Shown in pieces: positions 31,622 through 40,727 of a DNA stretch of 64,000 bases. Below the pieces are notes generated by a model. It was not told where the DNA came from and did no database searches. It saw only the letters and a list, made by a program, of their open reading frames with translations. Location: assembly GCA_030148745.1 (NCBI GenBank), contig JASBSV010000044.1, forward strand, positions 1 to 64,000, in the 5' to 3' direction. A program made the translations under genes and the position numbers. Within the stretch, counting starts at the first letter, position 1; every line of letters starts with the position of its first letter. This DNA is from Paracoccaceae bacterium (GTDB lineage Bacteria > Pseudomonadota > Alphaproteobacteria > Rhodobacterales > Rhodobacteraceae).

Positions 31622-33724
31622 TCATTTCAGTTGCAGGATTGCGGCCTTGCCGTCGGTGTACCAGGACCCGCCGGATCCCGTTTCGCCCTGACGCGGCGCG
31701 GTGATCTGGATCCGGCTGACCTTGGTGATCTGGCCGGCGGCCTGCAGGTCGCTGATCAGCCGGTCACGCTCGGCATCGATTTTGGGCGCGATACGCTGCG
31801 GCGCGGCCCAGTCCAGCCCGTTATCGAAACTGGCCGCGCCGACGAAAATGCGCAGGCCCGCTGCGGTAACAAAACGGGTCTTCCAAAGCCGCAGATGATG
31901 GCGGCGGTTCGAGGTCTTGTCGGCGGCGGGGCGCTGAAACCCAAGATCGTTCGGCCGGCTGGCCCAGAAATAAGGGGTGATGGGCGCATCCGCGTCGCTT
32001 TGACTGGTCAGGTTCGACCAGGCCGCGCGCGCCAGCGCGACAAAACCCGGCTGCTTGGCCTCGGCCCAGCCCGCCTTGGCCAGTGCCGTCGTTACAGCAG
32101 CCCGGTCGGGGGCCAGAAGGATGGTATTGATCGGTTCCAGCGGGGTGCCGATGATGGATTCGGTATTCACCGGCAATTGCCCCGAGGCAAAGAGCGCCGG
32201 AATATCCGCTGACATCTGGGTCACGGGCGCCGGCGGGGGGCTGTTGCGGCTTTTGTCATAGCTGGCTACCAGCCAGCCGGCGATCAGCACAAGCAGGATG
32301 GAACCCGCCGCGCCGATCCGCCTGAGCCTTTTGTCTGGCGCAGCGCCGGCGCCGCTGGCGGCTTGCACATGGGTTTCGCGCCACCATTCGGCCAGCGCGA
32401 TGCCGATCAGCAGCCAAAGCGCCCCGACCAGCCAGCCGTTCATCACATCGCTCAGGTAATGTTCGATCAGATAAAGCCGGCTGAGCCCGATCAGAAAGGC
32501 CATCGTGGCGGCCAGTATCGCCGCCGAAAGCGGCCCCAGAACCCGCAGCCGCCATGCCAGATAGAACAGCATCCCGTAAAAGGCGACCGAAACGCCGGCG
32601 TGCCCCGAGGGGAAACTGCCCGAGGTTTCGACGAAAAACCCCAGCTCCGGGCGCGGGCGGTGAAAGATGATCTTAAGGATCGTTACGGTGATGACATCGC
32701 CAATCAGCGCCGCGCCCAGTCCGATCGCAAGATCCCGTCGCCTGAGCACCCAGAGCCAGCCAAGCGCGGCAAGGAAAAGCGCCGTGACCACGCGCCAGTC
32801 GCCCAGCGCGGTGATATGCGAGAACACCTGTAAAAGAACCGGATTCCAGAAGGCGTGAATAAGATTGGCAAGCCGCACATCGGCCTGAACGATCGGCTCG
32901 GCCATCAGGAAATCGAAGACCGTGCCCAGCCAGATCATGAAGATGTAAATCAGGGCCAGCGTCAGAAGCGTGGCGCTGAGCCCGCCGAAACGGGTGGTGT
33001 CGAACCGCCCGCCGATAAATCGCGCCAGTCGTGGGTTGCGCCCGGCCCATGCCATAACATCGGGGTTGTCGCCGATCGCGCGGATGATCGAGCGGCCGAC
33101 CGACAGCACGAAAGGCAGCCGCCGTTCGATGCGGATCACCAGCCACCAAAGCACCGCCACCACCAGCGTCACCGCCCCGGCAAACAGGAAAATACGGGTC
33201 GCCAGCGGCCCCAGTTTGGTGATCAGATCACCCAGAAAGTAGCCAAAGGCCACATGGCCCAGCGCATAGGGAAAGCCGCTGATGATGTTCCAGATGACGA
33301 ATTTGCGCCGCTCGATCCCCGAAACCGATGCGGCAAAGGGCACGAAACCCGCTACCGGCCCCAGAAACCGCCCGATCACCAGCGCCATACCGCCATGGCG
33401 GCGAAACAGACGTTCGGCCTTTTGGTACCCGGCCGAGTCTTCGGGCCGCCAGCGGCTTTGCAGGCCCTTGCGCGCAAGAACGCCGGTCCAATAGCTGATT
33501 TCGCCGCCAAGGATCGAGCCGATGGCGGCGAACCATACCAGATCGAAAAAATCCAGCGCGCCCTGCTGCACCAGAACCCCGCCGGCATCCACCACCAGCG
33601 TGCCGGGAACGAAAATGCCGGTTACGAAAAACGCCTCGAGCGTAGAGGCCAGCCCGATGATCCAATAGGACCAGAGGCCGAGCGCCTGTAGCGATGGCAG
33701 TATCTGGTCGAGGCTGTAGGACAT
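31622..33724 (-). CDS. DedA - PAP2 phosphatase - LssY-like three-domain membrane protein
   Basis: A 700-residue protein. Residues 1-200 are a DedA domain (FFVTGIFVPGTLVVDAGGVL, GRFLGPVAGFVPFAAS). Residues ~240-460 are a PAP2 lipid phosphatase with KIIFHRPRP, PSGHAGVSVAF and SRLYLIEHYLSD motifs intact. The C-terminal ~210 residues after another TM form an LssY-type domain ending SWYTDGKAAILQLK. DedA proteins flip lipids or lipid carriers and PAP2 dephosphorylates them. It starts 11 bases after the mprF stop, so the two form an envelope-lipid operon. Confidence 0.9.
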   Translation of the reverse strand: MSYSLDQILPSLQALGLWSYWIIGLASTLEAFFVTGIFVPGTLVVDAGGVLVQQGALDFFDLVWFAAIGSILGGEISYWTGVLARKGLQSRWRPEDSAGYQKAERLFRRHGGMALVIGRFLGPVAGFVPFAASVSGIERRKFVIWNIISGFPYALGHVAFGYFLGDLITKLGPLATRIFLFAGAVTLVVAVLWWLVIRIERRLPFVLSVGRSIIRAIGDNPDVMAWAGRNPRLARFIGGRFDTTRFGGLSATLLTLALIYIFMIWLGTVFDFLMAEPIVQADVRLANLIHAFWNPVLLQVFSHITALGDWRVVTALFLAALGWLWVLRRRDLAIGLGAALIGDVITVTILKIIFHRPRPELGFFVETSGSFPSGHAGVSVAFYGMLFYLAWRLRVLGPLSAAILAATMAFLIGLSRLYLIEHYLSDVMNGWLVGALWLLIGIALAEWWRETHVQAASGAGAAPDKRLRRIGAAGSILLVLIAGWLVASYDKSRNSPPPAPVTQMSADIPALFASGQLPVNTESIIGTPLEPINTILLAPDRAAVTTALAKAGWAEAKQPGFVALARAAWSNLTSQSDADAPITPYFWASRPNDLGFQRPAADKTSNRRHHLRLWKTRFVTAAGLRIFVGAASFDNGLDWAAPQRIAPKIDAERDRLISDLQAAGQITKVSRIQITAPRQGETGSGGSWYTDGKAAILQLK

Positions 33725-33734
33725 TTCCTGTCTC

Positions 33735-36350
33735 CTATTTCGGCGTGGCGCTGGCCGGCCCGCCGGCGATCAGAAGGGCGACATCCTTCATCGCGACAAG
33801 CGGGGAAACCCCATCGGGAACCGCGATATAGCGCGCCTGCCACCGGGGGCGGAACTGATCCTTGAAGGCGCGCAGCCCCTTAAAGTCGTGAAACGCCCCG
33901 CCATGGCGGAAAATAAGCGCGCCGAACCGGTTCCACAGCCGCGCGCCGCGCCGCGTTTCGGTTCCCACCAGCGGCGCAAGGCCAAGGCTGAAGCGGCGGG
34001 CGCCGGCGGTTTTGTAATGGGCGATCAGCTCGACCATGATAAACTCGATCATCCCCTCGGCCTGATCGGGCAGATAGCGAAGCAGATCGACCGCAACATT
34101 ATCACCCTGCGCCGGTCGCAGGATATTGGCAAAGGCCACGATACGCCCTTCTTTCTCGACCACCGCAAGCGGGAAATGCGACAGGTATTCGGCGTCCATC
34201 TGGCCGACGGCAAAGCCTTTTTCGCGCCCCGATGCGCCGGCAAGCCAGCTATCTGAAACCTCGCGCAATTGCCCGATCAGCGCATCATCATGCGGCGGGG
34301 TCATCATGCGCAGGCTCAACCCGCTACCGGCGGCGCGCGCATGGGTCTGCCGGATGTCGCTCAGATCATCGTTACCCAGATCGAAACCGGCCAGATCGAC
34401 CACTGCTTCCTCGCCGATTTTCTGAAGCGAAAATCCCATTTCGACCCAAAGCGGCAGATAGTTTTCGCCGACATCGTAAAAGATCGGGTGATAGGCATGC
34501 TCATAGGCATCTTCGAAAAACGCCCATGCCATGGCCGGCACCGAGGCTTGGTTGCCGACCGGATCGCCATAAGCGATCCAGCTTTTTCCGCGCGCGCCAT
34601 ACATGATAAAGGCGTCTTCTTCGTCGCCAAAAAAGAGGGCCTTGTCACCGCTCAGCGCAAGGCAGGCCTGGGGGTTGTCCTGATCGCCGATGATGCGGGC
34701 GGCTTTTTCAAGCGCGTCGGCATCGGGCGCGCGGGTGCGGGCGCGGCTAGGCTGGGTGGCCAGAAAGACCGTGGTGAAAAGCAAAAGGGCCGAGGCGACA
34801 AGCCCCGCCCTGAGCGACCGGGGGGTATTTGCCGCGCCGGAAAATTCGGTCCAGAGGCTGTTGGTATAGGGGGTTGCCTGATGCATGAAAAAGAAAAATG
34901 CCCCGGCGCCAAGGATGATCCCCGAGACAAGGATGATCCAGGCCGGGCTGAACACCCCGCGCGTCAGCTTGCCCGAACGATAGAACTCGCGCCGGAAGGG
35001 CCACAGGATGACAGCGGCGGCGATCAGCAGGGCCGCGCTTTCGAAATCCAGCCCGTTCAGAAGCGAGGCCAGTGCCCCGGTCACAAGCGCCGCCAGCGTC
35101 AGCCAGAAACCGCCGGAAATACGCCGCGCCAACCCGCGCGACAGGATCACCAAAAGCACCCCAAGCGCCGCCGAAAGGATCGCCCCGCCTTCCAGAAGGA
35201 CAGTCGCCAGAAGGTCGTTTGGGTCGATCTCTTCAGGCCGAACCGATGGCATGAGCGCCATCAGGATCAGATAGATCCCAAGGCCAAAGGCGGTCAGCCC
35301 CGTCAGGGCCGGCGCGCTTGAGGCGACCGAGCGCAGCATCGGCTGCATCGGTTCGGGCACCTCGCCAAAAAGGCGCGTGATCGCGCCGCCGGCCAGCCGC
35401 GCCTCGTTCAGGGCGACAAAGGCGAAGGCCAGTGCAAAAGGCACCAGATAATAGATCACTCGATAGAGAAGCAGCGCCGCCGCCACCTGATCCAGCGGCA
35501 CATCCGCCGGCATGGCGGCGATCACCACCGCCTCGAACACCCCGACGCCGCCGGGCACATGGCTTAGCACACCGGCCATGGCGGCGGTGGCAAAGAGCGC
35601 CAGAAAGGTGATGAAATCGGGCGCGCCGGGCGGCAAGAGCACATAAAGCGTCAGCGCGGCCATGGCCGTATCGACAAGGGTAAAGCCCAGCTGGCCGTAA
35701 AGTGTGCCCGGGCTGGGGGCGGAAACTTCGAACCGGCGCCAGCGCAGGGTTTTGCCCGAAACCGACAGCCAGGTCAAAAGCCCGGTCAGGCCCAATGCCC
35801 CGCCAAGCGCCCATGGGCGCAGCGTCTGGGGTGAAAAGGGGATCACCCCTTCGAGCGCATAGGGGTGCAGCGCCAGCGCGAAAAGCCCGATGACGGTGAT
35901 GCCAAAGCCAAAGGCAAGCGCAACGAAGGTCGACACGCTTGCCACCTCAAAGGCGCTTAGCCCGAAAGCGGAATAGATCCGATAGCGCACCGCGCCGCCC
36001 GACACCACGCTGACCCCGATGGTGTTGCCAAAGCTGTAGCCCAGAAAGCCGCCCACCGCGACGATGCGGAACGGAACCTTTTTGCCCAGATAGCGCAGCG
36101 CCGACCAGTCATATCCGATCAGCGCGACATAGCCCAGAAAGGTGGCGCCGAAAGCGGTGATGAGCGCGCTGAACGGCGTGGCGCGGATCTGGGCGATGAC
36201 ATCGGCGGCGTGAACCGGCTTGAGCAGACGATAGAGCGCAAAAACCCCAAGGCCGAAAAGCGCCAGACCCAGAAGCACGGGCAGGGCGTGGCGCAGGCCC
36301 GAGGCGGCGGCGCTCTTTTTCTTGGGCGGGCTGGTGGATACTGCTGTCAT
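33735..36350 (-). CDS. mprF: Bifunctional phosphatidylglycerol lysyltransferase/flippase
   Basis: An 871-residue protein. The N-terminal half has ~14 TM helices of the flippase (SVVSGGAVRYRIYSAFGLSA, LSHVPGGVGVFEAVVI). The C-terminal ~330 residues are the soluble DUF2156 GNAT-like synthase (GDPVGNQASVPAMAWAFFED, KGLRAFKDQFRPRWQARY). It transfers lysine (or another amino acid) from tRNA to phosphatidylglycerol and exposes it on the outer leaflet, conferring resistance to cationic peptides. Length matches MprF. A palindrome lies ~32 bases upstream. Confidence 0.93.
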   Translation of the reverse strand: MTAVSTSPPKKKSAAASGLRHALPVLLGLALFGLGVFALYRLLKPVHAADVIAQIRATPFSALITAFGATFLGYVALIGYDWSALRYLGKKVPFRIVAVGGFLGYSFGNTIGVSVVSGGAVRYRIYSAFGLSAFEVASVSTFVALAFGFGITVIGLFALALHPYALEGVIPFSPQTLRPWALGGALGLTGLLTWLSVSGKTLRWRRFEVSAPSPGTLYGQLGFTLVDTAMAALTLYVLLPPGAPDFITFLALFATAAMAGVLSHVPGGVGVFEAVVIAAMPADVPLDQVAAALLLYRVIYYLVPFALAFAFVALNEARLAGGAITRLFGEVPEPMQPMLRSVASSAPALTGLTAFGLGIYLILMALMPSVRPEEIDPNDLLATVLLEGGAILSAALGVLLVILSRGLARRISGGFWLTLAALVTGALASLLNGLDFESAALLIAAAVILWPFRREFYRSGKLTRGVFSPAWIILVSGIILGAGAFFFFMHQATPYTNSLWTEFSGAANTPRSLRAGLVASALLLFTTVFLATQPSRARTRAPDADALEKAARIIGDQDNPQACLALSGDKALFFGDEEDAFIMYGARGKSWIAYGDPVGNQASVPAMAWAFFEDAYEHAYHPIFYDVGENYLPLWVEMGFSLQKIGEEAVVDLAGFDLGNDDLSDIRQTHARAAGSGLSLRMMTPPHDDALIGQLREVSDSWLAGASGREKGFAVGQMDAEYLSHFPLAVVEKEGRIVAFANILRPAQGDNVAVDLLRYLPDQAEGMIEFIMVELIAHYKTAGARRFSLGLAPLVGTETRRGARLWNRFGALIFRHGGAFHDFKGLRAFKDQFRPRWQARYIAVPDGVSPLVAMKDVALLIAGGPASATPK

Positions 36351-36381
36351 CGTAACTCAACTTACTCTTGGCGCGGCGGCG

Positions 36382-36397
36382 TTTTCCGGCCGGAAAA
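36382..36397. promoter_or_regulatory. 16-bp perfect palindrome upstream of mprF
   Basis: TTTTCCGGCCGGAAAA is fully self-complementary and lies 32 bases before the mprF start. It could be an operator, or a short terminator hairpin with T-runs on both strands for the gene upstream. Confidence 0.45.
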
Positions 36398-36405
36398 ACA
36401 ATCAG

Positions 36406-36439
36406 ATGGCCGGGCGGTTTGATCGGGCCGCCCGGCCAT
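36406..36439 (-). terminator. 12-bp hairpin after the small membrane gene
   Basis: ATGGCCGGGCGG / CCGCCCGGCCAT form a perfect stem with a 10-base loop. On the minus strand it is followed within ~10 bases by GTTTTTCC, so it probably terminates the 36511-37478 gene pair ahead of mprF. Confidence 0.55.
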
Positions 36440-36510
36440 TTCGTTCCTACAATGAAGCAGAGCCGCCCGCCAACCCTTTCGGGCGATTGCGCAGCGTCAG
36501 GATAGCGCGG

Positions 36511-36729
36511 CTAGCGGCCGCGCCGGGCTCGTGTCTCGCGCATGACCGCCTCGGCAAGAACCGCGATGCAAAGCACGATCAGAAGCAGACCGGCAAGGCC
36601 CGGGCCGACCACAGCCGCCGCCAGAAGCGCGGCCACCAGCGCCACGCCGATCAGGATCGTCAGCGTCAGGCGCATATCGGCCACGAACATCTTGAAAAGT
36701 TCCTTGAAAACATCGCCGAGGATATTCAT
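36511..36729 (-). CDS. Small two-TM membrane protein (hypothetical)
   Basis: A 72-residue protein with two adjacent hydrophobic helices (LTLTILIGVALVAALLAAAVV and GLAGLLLIVLCIAVLAEAV) and a basic tail RETRARRGR. Its ATG overlaps the stop of the upstream COG4280-like gene (ATGA), so they are co-translated. No family was recognised. Confidence 0.7.
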   Translation of the reverse strand: MNILGDVFKELFKMFVADMRLTLTILIGVALVAALLAAAVVGPGLAGLLLIVLCIAVLAEAVMRETRARRGR

Positions 36730-37478
36730 GCCGCGCTCCTGTGAAAGCTGTTATTTGCCATGCGGGCGGTGACAAGACCGGCCACCAGAAAGATCGCCGC
36801 CAGTGGCAGCAGCATCAGGTCAGCGCCGGGCCATTCAACGCCCAGCCCTTCGCCGGTCCAGAAGACGCCAAAGGCCGAAAGCATCACGCCAACGCCGAAT
36901 TTGAGGGTGTTTTCGGGCACCTGAGCAAGCGGTTTGTGAATGAAGGCGCCCACCAGAAGAACCAGTGCGCAGGCCGCCAGCGCGCCCAGCGATGCCTCCC
37001 ACAACAGCCCCTTGCCCGAGCCGACGGCGATCACGATAAAGGCGACCTCCAGCCCTTCGAGCAGCACCGCCTTGAAGGCCGCAATCCCCGCGATCCAGCG
37101 CAATGTCTGCGGCGCGCCGGTCTGCGCGCGAAGCTCGGAGGTTTCCTTGCCAAAGGCCTCGATCTCGTCATGAAGCGGCAAGACCCCGGCCGAGCGCAAG
37201 ACCGCCTTGCGCAGCCAGCCCATGCCAAAGAGCAACAAAAGAACGCCGACAAAAAGCTGCAGCGCGGTGATCGGGATCTGGTTCAAAACCGGGCCCAGAA
37301 GCAGAACGATCAGCGCCAGAACCCCAAGCGCGGCCACCGTGCCGGTGATCGCCGGGCGCCAGCCGCGCGTGGTGCCGACAGCAAGCACGATGGTAAAGGC
37401 CTCGACCACCTCGACGATAGAGGCCAGAAAGGCCGCGGTCACGGCGGGAAACATGACGGTCCAGAAATCGGCGGGCAT
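36726..37478 (-). CDS. COG4280-like polytopic membrane protein (GDT1/Ftr1-like pattern)
   Basis: A 250-residue protein with seven or so TM helices. Two related motifs in inverted-repeat style are visible, EVVEAFTIVLAVG (TM1) and EGLEVAFIVIAVG (mid-protein). Both have an E-x-x-E pattern as in cation transporters of the Ftr1/GDT1 type. The start MPADFWTVMFPAV at 37478 follows GGGGAGC; the track start 37553 lies in the divergent promoter. A cation export/import role is inferred from the paired Glu motifs only. Confidence 0.65.
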   Translation of the reverse strand: MPADFWTVMFPAVTAAFLASIVEVVEAFTIVLAVGTTRGWRPAITGTVAALGVLALIVLLLGPVLNQIPITALQLFVGVLLLLFGMGWLRKAVLRSAGVLPLHDEIEAFGKETSELRAQTGAPQTLRWIAGIAAFKAVLLEGLEVAFIVIAVGSGKGLLWEASLGALAACALVLLVGAFIHKPLAQVPENTLKFGVGVMLSAFGVFWTGEGLGVEWPGADLMLLPLAAIFLVAGLVTARMANNSFHRSAA

Positions 37479-37540
37479 GATTGCTCCCCTGATGTTATTG
37501 CATATGCGACTCAGATGTTGTGATTGATACACTATTGCGT

Positions 37541-37554
37541 GTTGTAAACACAAC
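37541..37554. promoter_or_regulatory. Candidate RpiR operator in divergent promoter
   Basis: GTTGT-AAAC-ACAAC is an inverted repeat in the 91-base gap between the COG4280-like gene and the RpiR regulator. ATGTTG/GTGTTG occurs three times in the same gap at 515, 539 and 559 (+37000), which suggests repeated regulator half-sites. Confidence 0.4.
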
Positions 37555-37569
37555 GTCTATGTTGCGCCA

Positions 37570-38433
37570 ATGGACAGCCTTTCGTTTTCCGAGCAGCTTT
37601 CAGGCGCCGGCGATGCCCTGACCCCGGCCGAGCGGCGGGTGATCGATTACCTTCTCAAGAACCGCGAGACGGCACTGGTGATCTCGGCCGCCGATATGGC
37701 GCGGGCGATCGGGACCAGCGATGCAACGGTGATCCGCACCGCCCGCAAACTGGGCTTTCCGGGGCTTGAGGCCCTGCGCCGCGCCCTTGCGGGCGATCTG
37801 CGGCGCGATCTGTCGTTGTCCGAGCGGGTGAGCAATGCCCTGCGCCAGTCCGGCGGAGGCGCTGCCGGCGCGCTGACCCAATCGATCGAGATCCTGCGCG
37901 CCACGCTCGACGCGCTGGAGCAGAGCGATCCGGCCGATCTTGAGGCCGCCGTCGCGATTCTTTGCGCGGCGCGGCGGGTTCATATCTTTGGCATTGGCCC
38001 TTCGGGTCATATTGCCGGCTATTTTGCCACGCAGCTTGCACGCCTTGGCTGCGATGCGCGCGCCTTGCGCCATACCGGGCTGCAATTTGCCGATGATCTG
38101 ATCGGGCTGGGGCCGGGGGATGCGGTTCTGGCCTTGGCCTATGACCGCCCCTATCCCGAGGTGACGGCGCTTTTCGATCATGCGCTGGCGCAAAAGCTGC
38201 CGGTTGTCCTGATGACATCGCCGGGGCCGGTCCTGCCCGATTACCGCGCCGATCTGGTGCTGCGGGTGGCGCGCGGGCGCTCGGACGGCTTTGGCCTTCA
38301 TGCCGGCACGCTGGCTCTGGTCGAGGCGATCGCGATGGCCTATGCCGCCCGGCAGCCCGATCAGGCGCGTGAAAACCTCAACCGGCTGAACGAATTGCGC
38401 CGGCGCCTCTCGGGCGAGGGGATGGGCCTTTAG
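37570..38433 (+). CDS. MurR/RpiR-family transcriptional regulator
   Basis: A 287-residue protein. The N-terminal HTH_6 domain contains LTPAERRVIDYLLKNRE and GTSDATVIRTARKLGFPG. The C-terminal SIS domain has RVHIFGIGPSGHIAGYFATQL. Family members sense sugar phosphates. It is divergent from the COG4280-like gene across a 91-base gap with repeated TGTTG sites, so it may regulate that membrane protein or itself. Confidence 0.9.
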   Translation: MDSLSFSEQLSGAGDALTPAERRVIDYLLKNRETALVISAADMARAIGTSDATVIRTARKLGFPGLEALRRALAGDLRRDLSLSERVSNALRQSGGGAAGALTQSIEILRATLDALEQSDPADLEAAVAILCAARRVHIFGIGPSGHIAGYFATQLARLGCDARALRHTGLQFADDLIGLGPGDAVLALAYDRPYPEVTALFDHALAQKLPVVLMTSPGPVLPDYRADLVLRVARGRSDGFGLHAGTLALVEAIAMAYAARQPDQARENLNRLNELRRRLSGEGMGL

Positions 38434-38610
38434 CCGGCCTGTCAGATTACGAAAATGTAAGAATTTCGCAAAGCCGCGCACAGACCGGCGCGCCATATGC
38501 GATCTTGCCCTTATGACCCTTTGGAGGGGTTGAATTTGAAACGCAGGCGGAATGCTTTAAGAACGTCGGGGGCGGGCGTTTGGTAAGATGTGAAACGAGG
38601 GTAGGTTTGA

Positions 38611-39282
38611 ATGCGGATACTGGTTGCCGAAGACGATCCTGAAACGGGCGAATATATCCGCAAGGGGCTGACCGGTGAGGGGCATATCGTCGATCACGTC
38701 ACTGACGGGCGCGAGGCGCTGGCGCAGGCCACCTTGCAAAGCTACGATCTGTTCATCGTCGACCGGATGATGCCGGGCCTTGACGGGCTGTCGCTTCTCA
38801 GGGCGCTGCGGGCGGCCAAGATCGAGGCGCCGCTGATCTTTCTGACCGCATTGGGCAGCGTCAACGACAAGGTTTCGGGCCTAAGCTCGGGGGCGGATGA
38901 CTATATCGTCAAACCCTTCGCGCTGGCCGAGTTGTCGGCGCGGATCATGACCGTGGCCCGGCGTCCGACCCTCAAGCAAGAGGTGACCGAACTTTCGGTG
39001 GGGCCGATCCTGCTTAAGCTGCTGACCCGCGAGGTGACGCGCGAGGGGCAGCGGATCGACCTTCAGCCGCGCGAATTTCTGATGCTGAAGCATTTCATGG
39101 AACGCCCGGGCCGGGTTCAGACGAAAACCATGCTGCTCGAGGCGGTATGGGGCATTCACTTTGACCCCAAGACCAGTGTGGTGGAAACCCATATCAGCCG
39201 GCTGCGCGCCAAGATCGACAAGCCCTTTGACAGGCAATGCCTGCAGACGCTGCATGGCGTCGGTTACGTGTTTCAGGCATGA
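38611..39282 (+). CDS. OmpR/PhoB-family response regulator
   Basis: A 223-residue protein. The receiver domain has acidic pair EDD, phospho-Asp in YDLFIVDRMMPGLDG and the conserved Lys in YIVKPFA. The C-terminal winged helix has RIDLQPREFLMLKHFMERPG and TSVVETHISRLRAKID. The closest pattern is the QseB/CusR group. It overlaps the following kinase gene by ATGA. Its signal is unknown. The mer operon lies just downstream on the other side of merR, so a metal signal is possible but not shown. Confidence 0.92.
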   Translation: MRILVAEDDPETGEYIRKGLTGEGHIVDHVTDGREALAQATLQSYDLFIVDRMMPGLDGLSLLRALRAAKIEAPLIFLTALGSVNDKVSGLSSGADDYIVKPFALAELSARIMTVARRPTLKQEVTELSVGPILLKLLTREVTREGQRIDLQPREFLMLKHFMERPGRVQTKTMLLEAVWGIHFDPKTSVVETHISRLRAKIDKPFDRQCLQTLHGVGYVFQA

Positions 39283-40703
39283 AGGCGGCTCCAGCGGCCT
39301 TGCTGGCAAGGTTTTTCAGCCGCCTGCGGGGCCTGTCCTATTCGATGCGCTTTGCGCTGATCCTGTCTGCGGTGTTTTCGGTGGCATCGATAACGGCCGC
39401 CGGTGTTTCTTATACGATCCTGTCGGACGAGCTGCGCACAAGGTTGTTTGAAGATGCCAAGCTGACGGCGGTCAGTCTGGCAAACATCCTTCAAACCAGC
39501 GGGCCGGTCGATCTGGAAGACCAGCTGCGCGTCCAGGCGGCGCGTGACCATGACACCTCGACCCTGACCTATTTCGTGGCACCGGGCCGCCCCGGCGTGG
39601 GAACGATGAAAATTGCGGCCCCTTTCGAAGGGCCCCGGCGCCTGATTGCCGGGCGCGATTTCACCGTGGCAAAAGGGCTGACCGGCAAGATCGAGGAGGT
39701 TTACTATGCCTATGGGATCAGACAGCCGGCTGGCTGGGTCATTGCCGCGCGCGACAGCCAGTGGGTCACCGACAGTCAGGAGGTTCTGGTGCAATCGGTG
39801 GCATGGGGTCTTGTGGTTGCGCTGTTGGCCTCGATCATCGTGGCGGTCACGCTGGCGCGGCGCAATGCAACGCGGATCGACCGGCTGAACGATGTGCTTC
39901 AGGCCGCCTCCGAAGGTGATCTGGCCAAGCGTTATGAGGCGCCGACACAGGCGCAGGACGACATCTCGCAGGTGGCGCGCGGGGTCAATCAGATGCTCGA
40001 GCGGCTGGAGGCGAGCGTCGAGAGGCTTACGCAGGTTTCGGCCGATATTGCTCATGATCTGCGCGCGCCGCTGACAAGGCTGCGCATCCGGCTGGAGCCA
40101 CATGCAGGCCGGACCGATCTGCCCGAGGATGCCCGGCGCGATATCGGTCAGGCGATCGAGGCCATCGAAGGTATCGCCTCGACCTTTGATGCGATCCTCA
40201 AACTTGCCCAGCTTGAGGGCGGCGCGGCCCCGATCAGCCTGCAGCGGGTTGACCTGGTCGATATCGCCACCTCTATCCACGAGATGCTGGCGCCGGTGGC
40301 AGACGATCTGGGCCACCAGCTTGACCTGTCGGTGCCGGGTGGCGCGCTGGTCGTCTTGGGCGATCAGGAGCTTTTGACCCAGGCTTTGGTCAATCTGGTC
40401 GATAATGCCTTTCGGCACTGCCCAGCCCCGACAAAAGTGACAATCGCGGTCGCCCGCTCGGGCGACGATGCGGTGATTTCGGTCTGCGACAGCGGCCCCG
40501 GCATCCCGGTGGGCGAGCGTGAAAAGGTCACCCGGCGGTTTTACCGGATGGATGCCAGCCGCAACCGGCAGGGAACCGGGCTGGGCCTTAGTCTGGTGGC
40601 GGCGATTGCGCGGCTGCATGGCGCGCAGCTTGAGCTTTCGGATAATGCGCCGGGGCTTTGCGCCGAAATACATCTGCCGCTGGCCCCGGCCGATCCGGCC
40701 TGA
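39279..40703 (+). CDS. Sensor histidine kinase partner of the OmpR-type regulator
   Basis: A 474-residue kinase with two TM helices, a ~120-residue periplasmic domain, a HAMP segment (RRNATRIDRLNDVLQAASEG), H-box SADIAHDLRAPLTRLRIRL, N-box LVDNAFRHCP and G-boxes DSGPGIP and GTGLGLSLVAAIARLHG. The start MKAAPAALLARFF at 39279 overlaps the regulator stop; the track start 39237 would run back into it. Confidence 0.92.
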   Translation: MKAAPAALLARFFSRLRGLSYSMRFALILSAVFSVASITAAGVSYTILSDELRTRLFEDAKLTAVSLANILQTSGPVDLEDQLRVQAARDHDTSTLTYFVAPGRPGVGTMKIAAPFEGPRRLIAGRDFTVAKGLTGKIEEVYYAYGIRQPAGWVIAARDSQWVTDSQEVLVQSVAWGLVVALLASIIVAVTLARRNATRIDRLNDVLQAASEGDLAKRYEAPTQAQDDISQVARGVNQMLERLEASVERLTQVSADIAHDLRAPLTRLRIRLEPHAGRTDLPEDARRDIGQAIEAIEGIASTFDAILKLAQLEGGAAPISLQRVDLVDIATSIHEMLAPVADDLGHQLDLSVPGGALVVLGDQELLTQALVNLVDNAFRHCPAPTKVTIAVARSGDDAVISVCDSGPGIPVGEREKVTRRFYRMDASRNRQGTGLGLSLVAAIARLHGAQLELSDNAPGLCAEIHLPLAPADPA

Positions 40704-40727
40704 GATCGCGCGCCTCGCCGCCGCCCG

